64,000 nucleotides of DNA from an uncultured Campylobacter sp. (GTDB lineage: Bacteria > Campylobacterota > Campylobacteria > Campylobacterales > Campylobacteraceae): assembly GCA_934728065.1 (NCBI GenBank), contig CAKVDW010000007.1:15831-79830 (forward strand), in the 5' to 3' direction. This document shows, piece after piece, positions 44,801 through 54,875 of the stretch. Under the pieces are notes generated by a model that saw only the letters and a program-made list of their open reading frames with translations, made no database searches and was not told where the DNA came from. The position numbers were made by a program, and so were the translations under genes. The number at the start of each line of letters is the position of its first letter. The stretch's first letter is position 1.

Positions 44801-45522
44801 TTTAAAATCCGCCTTATCTTGCGCTAAAATGGGCTTTAAGTTAAGATGAAAGCCCTTTAAACTTGGCTTTTCGTGGGCATCTTGGGAGATAGATTTTAAA
44901 TACTCAGGTGAATTTAAAATCTTGCTTGTTTCTTTGTAAAATTCATCGGTGCTGCCTTTAAAAAGGGAATTTGGATTTGTGAAGTTGGCATAAAGCGTGA
45001 TAAAATGCTTGTTTGTGGCAAAGAGCCTTTCAAATTCTCTTGCCTTAAAGATATAAAAATCATAAAAATTTGTGATGATGATGAACTTTATGCTAGAATT
45101 TGGGCTTTTAGTGCCTAAATTCTCATAGTTAAATCCCCCCCCCCGTCAGCATTTCGTTGTCTTAAATAATACAAAATGCACTCGGCAAGGGCTTTGCAAT
45201 TTACATTTTGTGGGCTAAAAAATTCCTTTGAATTTTCGGGCTTTTTCGCCTCAACAAGCACGGAAATTTCGCCATTTTTGAGTAAGATTAAATCCACTTC
45301 GCTTTTGCCTTCTTGTTTAGCCTTAATGCTCGTTTTAAATTGCAAGCCTTGCAAAAAGGGCGCAAGAGCGTTTGCCACAAGGGCGTCTTCGTTTTGCTCT
45401 GCATTTAAATTTGCCTTGTATGTGGCAAATGTGCGCTTAAAATCCTCGAATTCGCCCTGCAAAATGGGCTTTTTCTCATACAAGGGGCTGAAAAAGTCGT
45501 TTAAAGCTAGAAATTCAAGCAT
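41894..45522 (-). CDS. Phase-variable Type IIG restriction-methylation enzyme, OFF in this copy
   Basis: One gene split by a G10 tract. From ATG 45522 (after AAAGGAT) 121 codons form a PD-(D/E)xK nuclease: SEVDLIL (Asp77) and VLVEAKKP (Glu91, Lys93). In frame with G10 it stops at 45117. Removing two G (or adding one) gives an open frame through the rest, about 1,208 aa: a helical part, adenine methylase motif I (DPAVGSGHF), NPPY, and a C-terminal recognition domain ending KLYNLTPKEIEII. No stop lies between 45134 and 41896 in that frame. This is the single-chain Eco57I-like enzyme known in Campylobacter to be phase-variable. Cut off from translation now. Confidence 0.88.
45135..45144 (-). repeat. 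Poly-G10 contingency tract in the Type IIG gene
   Basis: Ten C on the plus strand. G10 gives an early stop, G9 an even earlier one (GATTTAA read as ATT TAA), and G8 or G11 the full-length protein. Confidence 0.93.
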
Positions 45523-45538
45523 CACATATCCTTTAACT

Positions 45539-46132
45539 TCATTTTAAAAGCTTGTTTATCCAAAGCACCATATCATCACCAAGCAAATTCAAAGCCTCGT
45601 CAAAGCTTGATATAGCTGAATCTGGCGTGAGCCTTTGCACAGGAATTTTATAACTAAAATGCCTTGAGCCTAAAAGTTTTGCATTTTTGTGTGAAATCAA
45701 GCTTGCGCTTAATTCCAAATGAATGTAGCTTTTATCCTTTTGAAAGACTTGTTCAAAGGCATCAAGCCTGCTTTCAAGCACTAAATCAGCCTGAATTTCA
45801 CTGCCTGCATTAAGCACTACCTTGAAAAGCTTGTTTTTTTCAAATTTTGTTGCAAGTAGGCTTGTTAAAGAACTTGCGGGTGAATTTTTCCACGAGTGTT
45901 TGGAGTAAGCGCTTAATTCACTGTCTTTTATGTAAGTGATTTCATTGCTTTTTAAATAAAACACAGTTTGAATGGGAGCTATCTTAATGCTTTTTTTACC
46001 GCTGTTTTTGTTTTGAAGCACTATTTTATCATTAGCTTTGAGTATGTGAGTTGTTGGGCTAGCTTGAGGAGCTGGAGCTAGGGAACAAGCGCTAAAAATG
46101 ATTAAAAATAAAAGTAAGAGGTAGTTTTTCAT
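45539..46132 (-). CDS. Transport-associated lipoprotein (ABC auxiliary type)
   Basis: 197 aa. Signal peptide with lipobox FSACSL (LLLLFLIIFSAC), so an outer- or inner-membrane-anchored periplasmic lipoprotein. The body resembles the PqiC/ABC auxiliary domain (DUF330-like) of Mce systems. Last gene of the Mla-like operon, 2 nt behind the MlaD gene, and likely to work with it in lipid trafficking. The Type IIG gene starts 16 nt behind its stop. Confidence 0.8.
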   Translation of the reverse strand: MKNYLLLLFLIIFSACSLAPAPQASPTTHILKANDKIVLQNKNSGKKSIKIAPIQTVFYLKSNEITYIKDSELSAYSKHSWKNSPASSLTSLLATKFEKNKLFKVVLNAGSEIQADLVLESRLDAFEQVFQKDKSYIHLELSASLISHKNAKLLGSRHFSYKIPVQRLTPDSAISSFDEALNLLGDDMVLWINKLLK

Positions 46133-46134
46133 TG

Positions 46135-46896
46135 TTATTCTCCGGGAGCTGGTTTGTTTTTACTGCTTTTAAAAAAGATGTCTGATGGGCTTTTTTGCAA
46201 ATTTATAATAAGCTCATTTATTTGCAAAAGAAGCTGTTCTAAAAGCTCAAGGTCAGTGTTTAAAGAATCAGCCATTAGGGTCATTTTTTGGGAAACCAAA
46301 TTAAAATTTGTAACGGCTGGGTTTAAACTTTTGTCCAAATCCTTGCTTAAATTCGCAAAATTTTGCAAAAGTGAGGAAAAATTCTTAATATTATTGTCGC
46401 TAAATAAAAGCCTCAATCTCTCATCAGTAAAGCGAACCAGCTCTAAAAATTTATCCCCTTGCTTGTCTATTGCTGAAAGTAAGCTTTCTTTGACCTTTAT
46501 GGTAGGAATTTCGCCTGATTTAGACTCTAAAAGCTTGGTTTCGCCATCTTCTGTGTATAATTCCACATATTTAAGCCCTGTGATACCTTGTAAAGCAAGG
46601 CTTGCGTAAGTTTTTTCAGTGATGGGCGTGCCTTGTTTTACCTTTATGAGTATCCTCACTTCTACGCCTTGAGTGGTGTCTATGCTTGTTTCCTCAACAG
46701 TTCCTATATCAACTCCAAGCAAGCGAACAGGTGTTTTTACTCCAAGACCTGAAATAGACTCTTTGGTAAAAATTTGATAATACTCAAATTTTTCCTTATG
46801 AGAAAAGCCACTCAGCCATATCATAAAAAACAAGGATATAAAAAATACCCCAAAGACAAAGATGCCTATGTAAAGATAATTTGCTTTATTTTCCAT
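46135..46896 (-). CDS. MlaD-family (MCE domain) protein
   Basis: 253 aa. One N-terminal membrane helix (LYIGIFVFGVFFISLFFMIW), then a single MCE domain (GLGVKTPVRLLGVDIGTVEET, ALQGITGLKYVEL) and a helical tail. MCE proteins form periplasmic hexamers that carry phospholipids. Third gene of the four-gene transport operon. Confidence 0.9.
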   Translation of the reverse strand: MENKANYLYIGIFVFGVFFISLFFMIWLSGFSHKEKFEYYQIFTKESISGLGVKTPVRLLGVDIGTVEETSIDTTQGVEVRILIKVKQGTPITEKTYASLALQGITGLKYVELYTEDGETKLLESKSGEIPTIKVKESLLSAIDKQGDKFLELVRFTDERLRLLFSDNNIKNFSSLLQNFANLSKDLDKSLNPAVTNFNLVSQKMTLMADSLNTDLELLEQLLLQINELIINLQKSPSDIFFKSSKNKPAPGE

Positions 46897-46899
46897 TTT

Positions 46900-47625
46900 T
46901 TATCCCATAAATTTTTCATATAAGTGTATATCGTGTTTATAAAGTTCTTCTTTAGTGCCGATAAAGGCGATTTTTTTATCCTGTAAAATCAAAAACCTAT
47001 CCAAAATACTACGCATACTCTCTTTGTCGTGAGTTACCAGCACAACGGTTAAATTTAATCCTTGCTTTAAAGCCAAAACAAGTTCATCAAATTCACGCGA
47101 GCTGTGCGGGTCAAGCCCTGAGGTCGGCTCGTCCAAAAAAAGCAACTTGCTGTCAAGCGCTAAAGCCCGCGCAATAGCCACGCGCTTTACCATACCACCG
47201 CTTAACTCGCTTGGATAAAGCCTTGCAACACTCTCATCAAGCCCAGCCATTTTAAGCTTCATAAAAACAAGCTCTTTGATAGAATGCTCGCTTAAATGCG
47301 TGTATTCTCTTAAGGGCATAGCAACATTTTCATAAACTGTAAAAAAGCTAAACAGCGCGCCAAACTGAAAAACCACGCCCCAAGCCTGTCTTAAACTTAA
47401 AGCGTCTTTAGAATTTATCTTTCTTAATTTTTTGCCTAAAATTTCATACTCGCCGCCATCAAAATGCTCAAGCATTAGCATTTGCTTTAAAATCACCGAT
47501 TTACCCGAACCAGAGCCACCCAAAACGCCAAAAATTTCATTTTCTTCAATCTCAAAGCTGATTTTATCGTGTATGAGCTTAACGCCAAAACGAGTTGTAA
47601 TGTCCTTTGCCTTAATGATACTCAT
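46900..47625 (-). CDS. iamA: ABC transporter ATPase, MlaF-like
   Basis: 241 aa. Walker A GGSGSGKSV, signature LSGGMVKRVAIARAL, Walker B KLLFLDEPTSGLDP, and the H-loop THDKES. Energises the permease 47625-48773. The name iamA is the one I recall for the C. jejuni orthologue in the same gene order; mlaF is the functional equivalent. Confidence 0.9.
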   Translation of the reverse strand: MSIIKAKDITTRFGVKLIHDKISFEIEENEIFGVLGGSGSGKSVILKQMLMLEHFDGGEYEILGKKLRKINSKDALSLRQAWGVVFQFGALFSFFTVYENVAMPLREYTHLSEHSIKELVFMKLKMAGLDESVARLYPSELSGGMVKRVAIARALALDSKLLFLDEPTSGLDPHSSREFDELVLALKQGLNLTVVLVTHDKESMRSILDRFLILQDKKIAFIGTKEELYKHDIHLYEKFMG

Positions 47626-48773
47626 TAAATTCCAGCCTGAGTTAAGAAAATAGAGAAAATCGCATCAAAGGCAATCACCCAAAATATCGCATTCACCACG
47701 CTTTTTGTCGTGTAAATACCTATGCTTTCTGTGGTATTTTTAACCTCAAAACCTCTAAAACAGGCTATAAGCCCTATTAAAAAGCCAAACATAGGAGCTT
47801 TGGCAATACCGATGATGATGTGTTTAAGCTCCACAGCCTCTTTAAACCGTCTCATAAATTCAAGAAAATTAATCTGCAAACTCAAATCCGCCACAACCAT
47901 ACCGCCAAAAATACTTACTATATCAGCCACAGCAACGATAAAAGGCATAGCTAAAGTAAGAGCCATAACCCTTGGCAAGATGATAAATTTCGTAGAACTA
48001 AAGCCCATAGTATTCATCGCATTAATTTCATCAGTAATTTTCATCACGCCAATTTGCGCCGTGTATGAACTAGCACTGCGTCCTGCAATAACGATAGCAG
48101 CGATAAGCGGGGCGATTTCTCTCGTGGCTGAAATGCCGACTAAATCCACGATGAAAATATTTGCGCCAAATTGCGCCAGCTGATACGCCGCCTGATAAGC
48201 AAGCACCACGCCTACAAGCAAAGAAGTGATGATGATGATAGGCATAGCGCGAAGTGCTGAATGCTCTATATGGTATAAAAAGGCAACAAAACGAAATTCT
48301 TTAGGCTTACGCAAATTTTCATAAAGAGCTGTAAAAAACATACCTGTAAAAATGATAAACTCTTTTAAAATGTCAAAAGCAAGGCTTGTTTTCCTGCCAA
48401 GCCTTATGAAAAAGTTTTCTTTGGATAAGGGCTTGGCATTTTTTGTTGGTAATTGAATATAATTTTTCTCACAAAGCTCGTAAAGGCTTAAATTTGTGGC
48501 GTTTAAGCCTGTTTTTTGGATTTCATAATTTTCTTTTTTAAGCTCAAATTCAAGCCTTAAAAAAAAGCAAATGCCCGCTGTATCAATGTGCGTTAAATTT
48601 GAAAAATCAAAAATGATAACTTTTGAATTCGGCTTAAAAATTTGCAAAATGGGCTTTTTTTCAAAAAAGGGCAGTGAATTTTTGTCCCAAATTCCACTGA
48701 TGACAAGCCTATCTTGCGTGTTTTGAGTGATAAATTCAAGCTCGCTTTTCAAAAAGGCTAAATTTTGACTCAT
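47625..48773 (-). CDS. iamB: MlaE-family permease with N-terminal STAS domain
   Basis: 382 aa. The first 110 residues form a STAS-like (MlaB) fold (KVIIFDFSNLTHIDTAGICFF), the rest the five-helix MlaE permease (TSLLVGVVLAYQAAYQLAQF, GRSASSYTAQIGVMKITDEI). In E. coli these are separate proteins; here they are fused, as is common in other phyla. First gene of the operon, its stop overlapping the ATPase start by 1 nt. Confidence 0.9.
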   Translation of the reverse strand: MSQNLAFLKSELEFITQNTQDRLVISGIWDKNSLPFFEKKPILQIFKPNSKVIIFDFSNLTHIDTAGICFFLRLEFELKKENYEIQKTGLNATNLSLYELCEKNYIQLPTKNAKPLSKENFFIRLGRKTSLAFDILKEFIIFTGMFFTALYENLRKPKEFRFVAFLYHIEHSALRAMPIIIITSLLVGVVLAYQAAYQLAQFGANIFIVDLVGISATREIAPLIAAIVIAGRSASSYTAQIGVMKITDEINAMNTMGFSSTKFIILPRVMALTLAMPFIVAVADIVSIFGGMVVADLSLQINFLEFMRRFKEAVELKHIIIGIAKAPMFGFLIGLIACFRGFEVKNTTESIGIYTTKSVVNAIFWVIAFDAIFSIFLTQAGI

Positions 48774-48808
48774 ATTCTCCCCTTAATCTCGCGCCTTAAA
48801 TGCGCACA

Positions 48809-50740
48809 CTACTCATCATCTGCTTTTAAAACAAACTCGCAAAGCCTATCAGGCGTAAAGCCAAAGTGCGCGAAAACTTCTTTGTCCTTGCCACTTTCGC
48901 CAAAGCTTTTAATCCCAAAAACCTCATCGCAAAACTGATAAAGCTCGTTTGCGCTGGCTGCTTCTACGCCGATAACCCTGCCTTGTAAAAGCCTTTTTTT
49001 GTAAGCCTTATCTTGCCTTTCAAAAAGCTCATAGCAAGGCATTGAGATGATGCTTACTCTTTTGCCTTTTTGTTCTAAAAGTGCGGCGGTTTCTAGGCAA
49101 AGGCTCACTTCGCTACCGCTTGCAAGCAAGGTAAATTCAGCATTTTCGCTTTCTTTAAGCAAATACGCTCCATTTTCCACTCCGCCAAAAACGCCTTGTG
49201 GCAAGGCTTTGAGCTTCTGGCGTGAAAGCACAAAGGCGCAAGGCAAGTTTTCTTTTAAGGCTATTTGCCAAGACGCGGCGTTTTCGTTGCCATCAGCTGG
49301 GCGAAAGGTAAGGAAATTTGGCATTGCGCGAAAGGTGCTAAGCTGTTCTATGGGCTGATGCGTGGGTCCGTCCTCTCCAACGCCTATGCTGTCGTGCGTA
49401 AAGATGAAAAAATGCTTGATTTTCATCAAAGCGGCGATTCTAGCGGCTGGCTTTAAATACTCGCTGAAAATAAAAAAAGTCGCCGAAAAGGGCAAGAAAA
49501 GCCCATACCTTGCAAAGCCGTTGTTTATGGCTGCCATAGCGTGTTCTCTTATGCCAAAATGCAAATTTTTGCCCGCCACAAAGTCGCCAAAGCCCTTTAA
49601 CTCGGTTTTATTTGACGGGGCTAAATCAGCACTTCCACCTAAAAAGCCCACAACGCTTTTTGCAATAGCGTTTAAAATTTCGCCGTTTGAATCCCTTGTG
49701 GCTATGTCTTTACCGCTAAAATTTGGATACACAACTTTGCTCAAATCAGGCTTTAAAAGCTCATTTAAAAGCTCTTTTTTGGGCGAGTTTTGTAAAATTT
49801 CGCTCCATTTTGCCTGCGCTAAATCGCCAAGTTCAACCGCACTTTCAAAGCGGATTTTCACATCGGCTGGAATTTCAAAGTGCGAATTTGGGTCAAAGCC
49901 TAAATTTTCTTTCATTTTTTTGATGATTTCTTCGCCCAAAGGTGCGCCGTGGCTGTGGTGTGAGCCTTCAAGCGTGAGTGCGGCTTTGGCTATGGTGGTG
50001 TGAGCGATGATGAGCGTGGGTTTTGTGGCGTTTTTAGCCTTTAAAAGTGCGTTGTTTATGGCTTCATAATCGTGTCCGTTTATGTCAAGCACTTCAAAGC
50101 CCTGTGCGATAAACCTTTGCGCCACATTTTCATCAAAAGCCAAAGCCGTATCGCCTTCGATAGAAATGTGGTTGCTGTCATAAATGATGATTAAATTATC
50201 AAGCTTATGAACGCCTGCAAGCGAGCAAGCCTCGTAACTAATGCCCTCTTGCAAATCCCCATCTCCGCAAAGGCAATACACCTTGTGGTTGATAAGCGTT
50301 TCGCCTAGCAAATTCGCCGCTTTTTTAGCCGCCATCGCAAAGCCAACAGCGTTTGCAACGCCTTGTCCTAAGGGTCCTGTGGCGATTTCTACGCCTTGTG
50401 TGCTTATTTCTGGGTGTCCGGGCGTTTTGGAGTGAAGCTGCCTAAAATTTTTTAAATCCCAAACGCTTAAATCATAGCCACTTAAATGCAAAAAGCTATA
50501 CAAAAGTGCGCTGGCGTGTCCGCCCGAAAAAACGAGCCTGTCGCGGTTTAGCCACGATGGGTCTTTGGGGTTGTGCTGCAAATGCAAACTTAAAACAGCC
50601 ACAATATCAGATAGCCCCAAAGCTGCGCCAGGGTGTCCGCTGTTTGCCTTTTGCACCATATCAGCGCTTAAAATCCGCAAGGTGTTTGCCATTTTTGTGA
50701 GCATCGCAAGGTCGGTTTTTTCAAGCTTGTTTAAATTCAT
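48809..50740 (-). CDS. tkt: Transketolase
   Basis: 643 aa thiamine-diphosphate enzyme of the pentose phosphate pathway. Signatures: DMVQKANSGHPGAALG, the TPP motif LCGDGDLQEGISYEA, and DSIGVGEDGPTHQPIEQLS. Normal length with all three domains. In the same direction as ispA upstream, 12 nt apart. Confidence 0.97.
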   Translation of the reverse strand: MNLNKLEKTDLAMLTKMANTLRILSADMVQKANSGHPGAALGLSDIVAVLSLHLQHNPKDPSWLNRDRLVFSGGHASALLYSFLHLSGYDLSVWDLKNFRQLHSKTPGHPEISTQGVEIATGPLGQGVANAVGFAMAAKKAANLLGETLINHKVYCLCGDGDLQEGISYEACSLAGVHKLDNLIIIYDSNHISIEGDTALAFDENVAQRFIAQGFEVLDINGHDYEAINNALLKAKNATKPTLIIAHTTIAKAALTLEGSHHSHGAPLGEEIIKKMKENLGFDPNSHFEIPADVKIRFESAVELGDLAQAKWSEILQNSPKKELLNELLKPDLSKVVYPNFSGKDIATRDSNGEILNAIAKSVVGFLGGSADLAPSNKTELKGFGDFVAGKNLHFGIREHAMAAINNGFARYGLFLPFSATFFIFSEYLKPAARIAALMKIKHFFIFTHDSIGVGEDGPTHQPIEQLSTFRAMPNFLTFRPADGNENAASWQIALKENLPCAFVLSRQKLKALPQGVFGGVENGAYLLKESENAEFTLLASGSEVSLCLETAALLEQKGKRVSIISMPCYELFERQDKAYKKRLLQGRVIGVEAASANELYQFCDEVFGIKSFGESGKDKEVFAHFGFTPDRLCEFVLKADDE

Positions 50741-50752
50741 CTTTTGTCCTTT

Positions 50753-51598
50753 TTAAAGGTATTTTTTCATCAAATTTTTAAGATAAGGGGCTAAATTTTC
50801 ATCTAAATTCAAAAGCAAACTCTCACAAATTTCGAGCAAATCAGCCTTTGCCTTTTGCGCCCCTGCAAGTGTGAGTAAATTCACAAAGGAATTTTTGTGT
50901 GTATCTGCCTTTGTGGGCTTGCCTGAGTTTTTTTCATCACTTGTAGCATCGATAATGTCATCATTGATTTGAAAGGCAAGCCCAAGTTTTAAGCCAAATT
51001 CATAAATTTGAGCCGTTTTTTTCTCGTCAAATTCACAAATTTCACAGCCCATTTTAAGTGCGGCGGCGATTAAACGGGCGGTTTTGTGGATATGCAAGAA
51101 TTCAAGCTGCTTTAAATCAAGCCTTTTGTCCTCAAAAAAACAATCAATCGCCTGTCCTATAATCATTCCATTTATGCCCGCATTGTATGCTAGGGTTTTG
51201 ATGAGTTTTATTTTGATAGTGTCGCTAAATTCAGCGTTTGACAAGAGTAAAAAGGCTTCGGTGTTGAGCGCATCGCCCACTAAAATCGCTGTGGTTTCAT
51301 CATAAGCCTTGTGTAAGGTAGGTTTGCCACGCCGCAAAGGCGCATTGTCCATAGCGGGCAAATCATCGTGTATCAGCGAGTAAGTGTGGATAAACTCAAC
51401 CGCCAAAGCCACATTCATCGCCTTTTCAAGCAAAGTTGGGGCTTTGTTTTCCACTATGCCAAGCAAAAGCTGAGCGCGAAAGTGCTTGCCGCCCGCTACA
51501 AGCATACTTGACAAGGCTTCGTTAAAAAAGGGGTGAAAGCTTTGAATGCTCGGTAAATTTGCCTTCAAAAAGCTCTCAAAACGCGTCAAAACGCTCAC
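50753..51598 (-). CDS. ispA: Farnesyl/geranyl diphosphate synthase
   Basis: 281 aa trans-prenyl synthase. Two Asp-rich motifs: LIHDDLPAMDN and INDDIIDAT, plus KHFRAQLLLG near the start. Makes C15 (or C10/C20) diphosphate for quinone and undecaprenyl pathways; chain length cannot be told reliably. Overlaps the PDZ gene by 4 nt. Confidence 0.94.
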   Translation of the reverse strand: MSVLTRFESFLKANLPSIQSFHPFFNEALSSMLVAGGKHFRAQLLLGIVENKAPTLLEKAMNVALAVEFIHTYSLIHDDLPAMDNAPLRRGKPTLHKAYDETTAILVGDALNTEAFLLLSNAEFSDTIKIKLIKTLAYNAGINGMIIGQAIDCFFEDKRLDLKQLEFLHIHKTARLIAAALKMGCEICEFDEKKTAQIYEFGLKLGLAFQINDDIIDATSDEKNSGKPTKADTHKNSFVNLLTLAGAQKAKADLLEICESLLLNLDENLAPYLKNLMKKYL

Positions 51599-52704
51599 TT
51601 ACTCAGCCTTATGAAAAACTGAAAAGTTCCATCTCCCTTTGCCCTGCTTTGAGGATTTATGGGTAGGTTTTTTACTGAACGCTCTACGAGTATATTAAAG
51701 TCATTTCCTGCGCCAAGTATCCTTTGAGCTGTCCTTAAATCCCTTACAACTTGATTGTCTATCCTCAAAAGCCTATCACCCACTGCAAAACCAGCTTGTG
51801 AGGCTTTAGAGCCAGCTTCAACCCTTGTGATATTTAAAGAATTATCCAAACTAAAGCCTAAAGCACTTCTAAATTGATTAGCTTGTGGGACAACTCTTCT
51901 TGCTGGTGCTTTGGTTGCGTTTGCATCGGCAATAGTTGCTGGATTAAAGCCAGCGGGTAAGCTTTTGGCAAAAACATTTGTTGAGATATTGACATCTTTA
52001 TTATCTCTTAACACTTTAAAATAAAGGGTTGAACCCCTATCGGCAAATAAAATTTTTTCATTTAGTTTTCTTAAATCATTAACAGCTATATCATCAACGC
52101 TCACAACCTCATCGTTGATTAAGAATTTGCCATTATTTCGCACGCTTTCAACATAAATTTTATCATCTCTTAAAACAAAATCCACGCCTATATCGCCCCA
52201 ATACACATCATTATACTTCGCAAAGTGCTTTAAATAGCGGTTACCGATAAATGAACCGTCAGCCAAAGAAATGCCGAGCATAGAGCAACAAGGGGTATTA
52301 AGCTGTCCTACCTTTGTGGTAAAGTCAAGCTGGTCTCGCTCTGTTATATTTTGAGCCAAGTATTTTAAATGACCTATATAGGGTGTGTTAGGGTCTATAA
52401 TGCCTACCCAATCATTACGCGTAAGGTTTTGTTCATCATAAGTAACAGCTGGAAACAAGCTAAAATCAGTCCTTACAAGATATAAATTCAAAAATGGGTC
52501 GTATTTGATATAACGGTTAAGCTTTTGGCTTGGTGTTTTTAACACCGCAAGTAAATTTTCACTTAAAACAAAGGCATTCATACCCTCATACACCATAACA
52601 CTAGCTTTATTTCTTTGAAAGCAAGCGGCAAAGTCCTCAAATTTAGGGCGTTCAACCCCAAACATAAAAGCCACACTTACACAAAAAATCAATAAAAATC
52701 TCAT
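51595..52704 (-). CDS. Periplasmic PDZ-domain protein
   Basis: 369 aa with a signal peptide (MRFLLIFCVSVAFMFG). A C-terminal PDZ domain is seen at GSKASQAGFAVGDRLLRIDN. The middle section (LNTPCCSMLGISLADGSFIGN) matches the conserved epsilonproteobacterial protein at this gene position. It has no protease triad, so it is probably a scaffold or binding protein. Overlaps ispA and the YbaB gene by 4 nt each. Confidence 0.8.
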   Translation of the reverse strand: MRFLLIFCVSVAFMFGVERPKFEDFAACFQRNKASVMVYEGMNAFVLSENLLAVLKTPSQKLNRYIKYDPFLNLYLVRTDFSLFPAVTYDEQNLTRNDWVGIIDPNTPYIGHLKYLAQNITERDQLDFTTKVGQLNTPCCSMLGISLADGSFIGNRYLKHFAKYNDVYWGDIGVDFVLRDDKIYVESVRNNGKFLINDEVVSVDDIAVNDLRKLNEKILFADRGSTLYFKVLRDNKDVNISTNVFAKSLPAGFNPATIADANATKAPARRVVPQANQFRSALGFSLDNSLNITRVEAGSKASQAGFAVGDRLLRIDNQVVRDLRTAQRILGAGNDFNILVERSVKNLPINPQSRAKGDGTFQFFIRLSK

Positions 52705-53003
52705 AGGTTAAACCCTCCTAAAATATCTCCTGCCATACTTTGTTTGTTTTGATTGACCATATTTAAGGCATCATTTACGGCTGAAATGAGTAGAATTTGC
52801 AAGGATTCTTTGTCATCAAGCAAACTTTCATCAATGCTAATGTCGATAACTTCGCCCTTGCCGTTTGCACTCACCTTCACTAAACCTCCACCACTTTTAG
52901 CGATGAACTCTTTTTTAGCAAGCTCAAGCTCAAATTCTTTTGCCTTTTCTTGCACATTTTTAAACAGCTCACCCATTTTGGATAAGTCCATATTTTCAAA
53001 CAT
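52701..53003 (-). CDS. YbaB/EbfC nucleoid-associated protein
   Basis: 100 aa DUF149 protein. FENMDLSKMGELFKNVQEKA is the helical dimer part, and VSANGKGEVIDISIDESLL the beta core. Family members bind DNA as tweezer-like dimers. Often near recR/dnaX elsewhere; here in the murE cluster. Confidence 0.92.
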   Translation of the reverse strand: MFENMDLSKMGELFKNVQEKAKEFELELAKKEFIAKSGGGLVKVSANGKGEVIDISIDESLLDDKESLQILLISAVNDALNMVNQNKQSMAGDILGGFNL

Positions 53004-53062
53004 TTTTTTCCTTAAACTAAATATCTTTGAATTTTACTATAAAGTAGGGAAAATTTCATTTA

Positions 53063-54346
53063 CTATTCTTTAATTTTTAAGATTTCTTGCACGATTTTTT
53101 TATCGCTGAAGGGATATTTTACGCCCTTTATTTCTTGGTAATTCTCATCTCCCTTGCCTAAAATCACTACAAAATCATCATCACCTTTCATTTCAAGGGC
53201 TTTTTCTATGGCTTTTTTGCGCTCACACTCGACAAACACGCTTTCATCTTGCACTATACCGCTTAAAATGTCTGCTATAATGTCATTTGGATTTTCGCTT
53301 CGTGGATTATCGCTTGTGATGATGAGCTTTTTGGCGAATTTTTTTGCTGTCTTTGCCATTAAAGGACGCTTTGTTTTGTCTCTATCGCCGCCAGCTCCGA
53401 AAACTACGATTAAATTCTTATGCGAAAGTGCTTCAAGCACCTTTTCTATGCCATCACTCGTGTGCGCAAAATCCACTATCACCCTTTCAGCCACTTCCTC
53501 AACCCTACCGCTCACGCCCTTAAATTCACTCACTGCCCTTTGCAATGCGCTTAAATTTGGGCGTTTTAACTCATTTATGCAGGCAAGCGCGGCAAGGAGA
53601 TTGTAAAGATTAAAAAGCCCCACAAGCGGCGAGTTTATCGGCACTTTTTCGCCCTTAAAATTCAAAGTCGCTCTTATGCCAGAATTCAAATCAAACTCGC
53701 TCACACCATAATCAGCACTATTTTTTACGCCGTAAGTTATGGCGTTTGCGCTATTGTAAGCGATTTTATGCGCATCAGCGTTGATAAATTTTAAACTCTC
53801 ATCAGTGAAAAAACTTTCCTTTGCGGCTTGATAATGCGCAAAATCCTTGTGAAAATCCAAATGGTCTTGTGTTAAATTTGTAAAAATTTTCGCCGCAAAA
53901 TTTAGGCTTTCAATGCGCTTTTGAACAAGAGCGTGCGAGCTAACTTCCATCACAAAAAACTCACACCCAGCCTTGCTTGCCTTTGCCAAATAATCAAGCG
54001 TTTGCAAAATGGGCGCGGTTGTTAAGCCCTTTTCGCCGATGATTTGCTGTCCTATAAAAGCCCCGCGAGTGCCACAAAGCGCGCTTTTAAAGCCAAGAGC
54101 GTTTAAAAGATGAGCGATGATTGCTGCTGTGGTTGTTTTGCCGTTTGTGCCTGTGATGGCGATGATTTGGATATTTTCATCTATGCCTAAATGCCTTTTG
54201 CACTCATTTAAAGAGATGATTTTTGCGCCCTTTTTTTGCGCATCACCTTTAAATTGAGCATTTTGAGCGCACTCTACAAAAAAGCAATTTTGCTCACACT
54301 CGTTAGAATTGTCCGTGATGAAAGTATTTTCAAGCTTTATCTTCAT
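53063..54346 (-). CDS. murE: UDP-MurNAc-tripeptide ligase
   Basis: 427 aa Mur ligase adding diaminopimelate. P-loop [24 protein letters not shown], and the DNPRSENP motif specific for meso-DAP. It is shorter at the N-terminus than E. coli MurE (about 495), which is normal for this group. Its start overlaps the next gene upstream by 17 nt. Confidence 0.95.
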   Translation of the reverse strand: MKIKLENTFITDNSNECEQNCFFVECAQNAQFKGDAQKKGAKIISLNECKRHLGIDENIQIIAITGTNGKTTTAAIIAHLLNALGFKSALCGTRGAFIGQQIIGEKGLTTAPILQTLDYLAKASKAGCEFFVMEVSSHALVQKRIESLNFAAKIFTNLTQDHLDFHKDFAHYQAAKESFFTDESLKFINADAHKIAYNSANAITYGVKNSADYGVSEFDLNSGIRATLNFKGEKVPINSPLVGLFNLYNLLAALACINELKRPNLSALQRAVSEFKGVSGRVEEVAERVIVDFAHTSDGIEKVLEALSHKNLIVVFGAGGDRDKTKRPLMAKTAKKFAKKLIITSDNPRSENPNDIIADILSGIVQDESVFVECERKKAIEKALEMKGDDDFVVILGKGDENYQEIKGVKYPFSDKKIVQEILKIKE

Positions 54347-54875
54347 TAAGATTCTTTAATTTTTCTTGGATTTTCATAAATTTTTCATCGCCCTCAAAAT
54401 GCGAATAAACGCTTTCTATGTAACTGAGCGTAGTTTCTTTGTAGCCATTATCCAAAAGTTTTTCTAAAAAGTCTAAAAAATCATTTTTGCTGTTGATGAC
54501 AAGTTTGTTTGCAAAAATGATATTTTCAAAACTTTGCTTAAAACCTAGCTCTTTTTCACTTTCTAAAAAGTCTTTATAGCTTAAAGATTCGTCCTCTTCG
54601 ATACTTTGTTCAAAAGATTTTTTATTTTCGCTTAAAAGTAAAATTTTTTCAAACTCATCATTTATGCTGCGAACCTTGCAGTTTTTCATATAAAACTCAA
54701 AAAGTAAATCCGCCTCATCAGGAAAATCAAGGGCAAACTCACAAAGTTCAATGAGATTAAGCAAGCTTTTGCTAGCCCTTTTTTCATAAGCTAAAGACAA
54801 ATAAACTTTAGCGTTTTGAAAGTCTTTTTGCCGAAAGCAATTAAGAGCGATTTTTTTATAATCTTGCGAATTCAT
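54330..54875 (-). CDS. Hypothetical helical-repeat protein
   Basis: 181 aa (ATG 54875; an alternative ATG at 54887 overlaps the NifU gene further). Helix-rich, with TPR/Sel1-like character ([28 protein letters not shown]). Present between murE and the NifU-like gene also in C. jejuni as I recall. No function known. Confidence 0.8.
   Translation of the reverse strand: MNSQDYKKIALNCFRQKDFQNAKVYLSLAYEKRASKSLLNLIELCEFALDFPDEADLLFEFYMKNCKVRSINDEFEKILLLSENKKSFEQSIEEDESLSYKDFLESEKELGFKQSFENIIFANKLVINSKNDFLDFLEKLLDNGYKETTLSYIESVYSHFEGDEKFMKIQEKLKNLNEDKA

Noticed and set aside
45115-45525. Short nuclease-like ORF as an independent 136 aa gene
   Set aside because: It ends right after a G10 tract, and the continuation of the same protein family follows in the next frame without stops, so it is the first part of the Type IIG gene.
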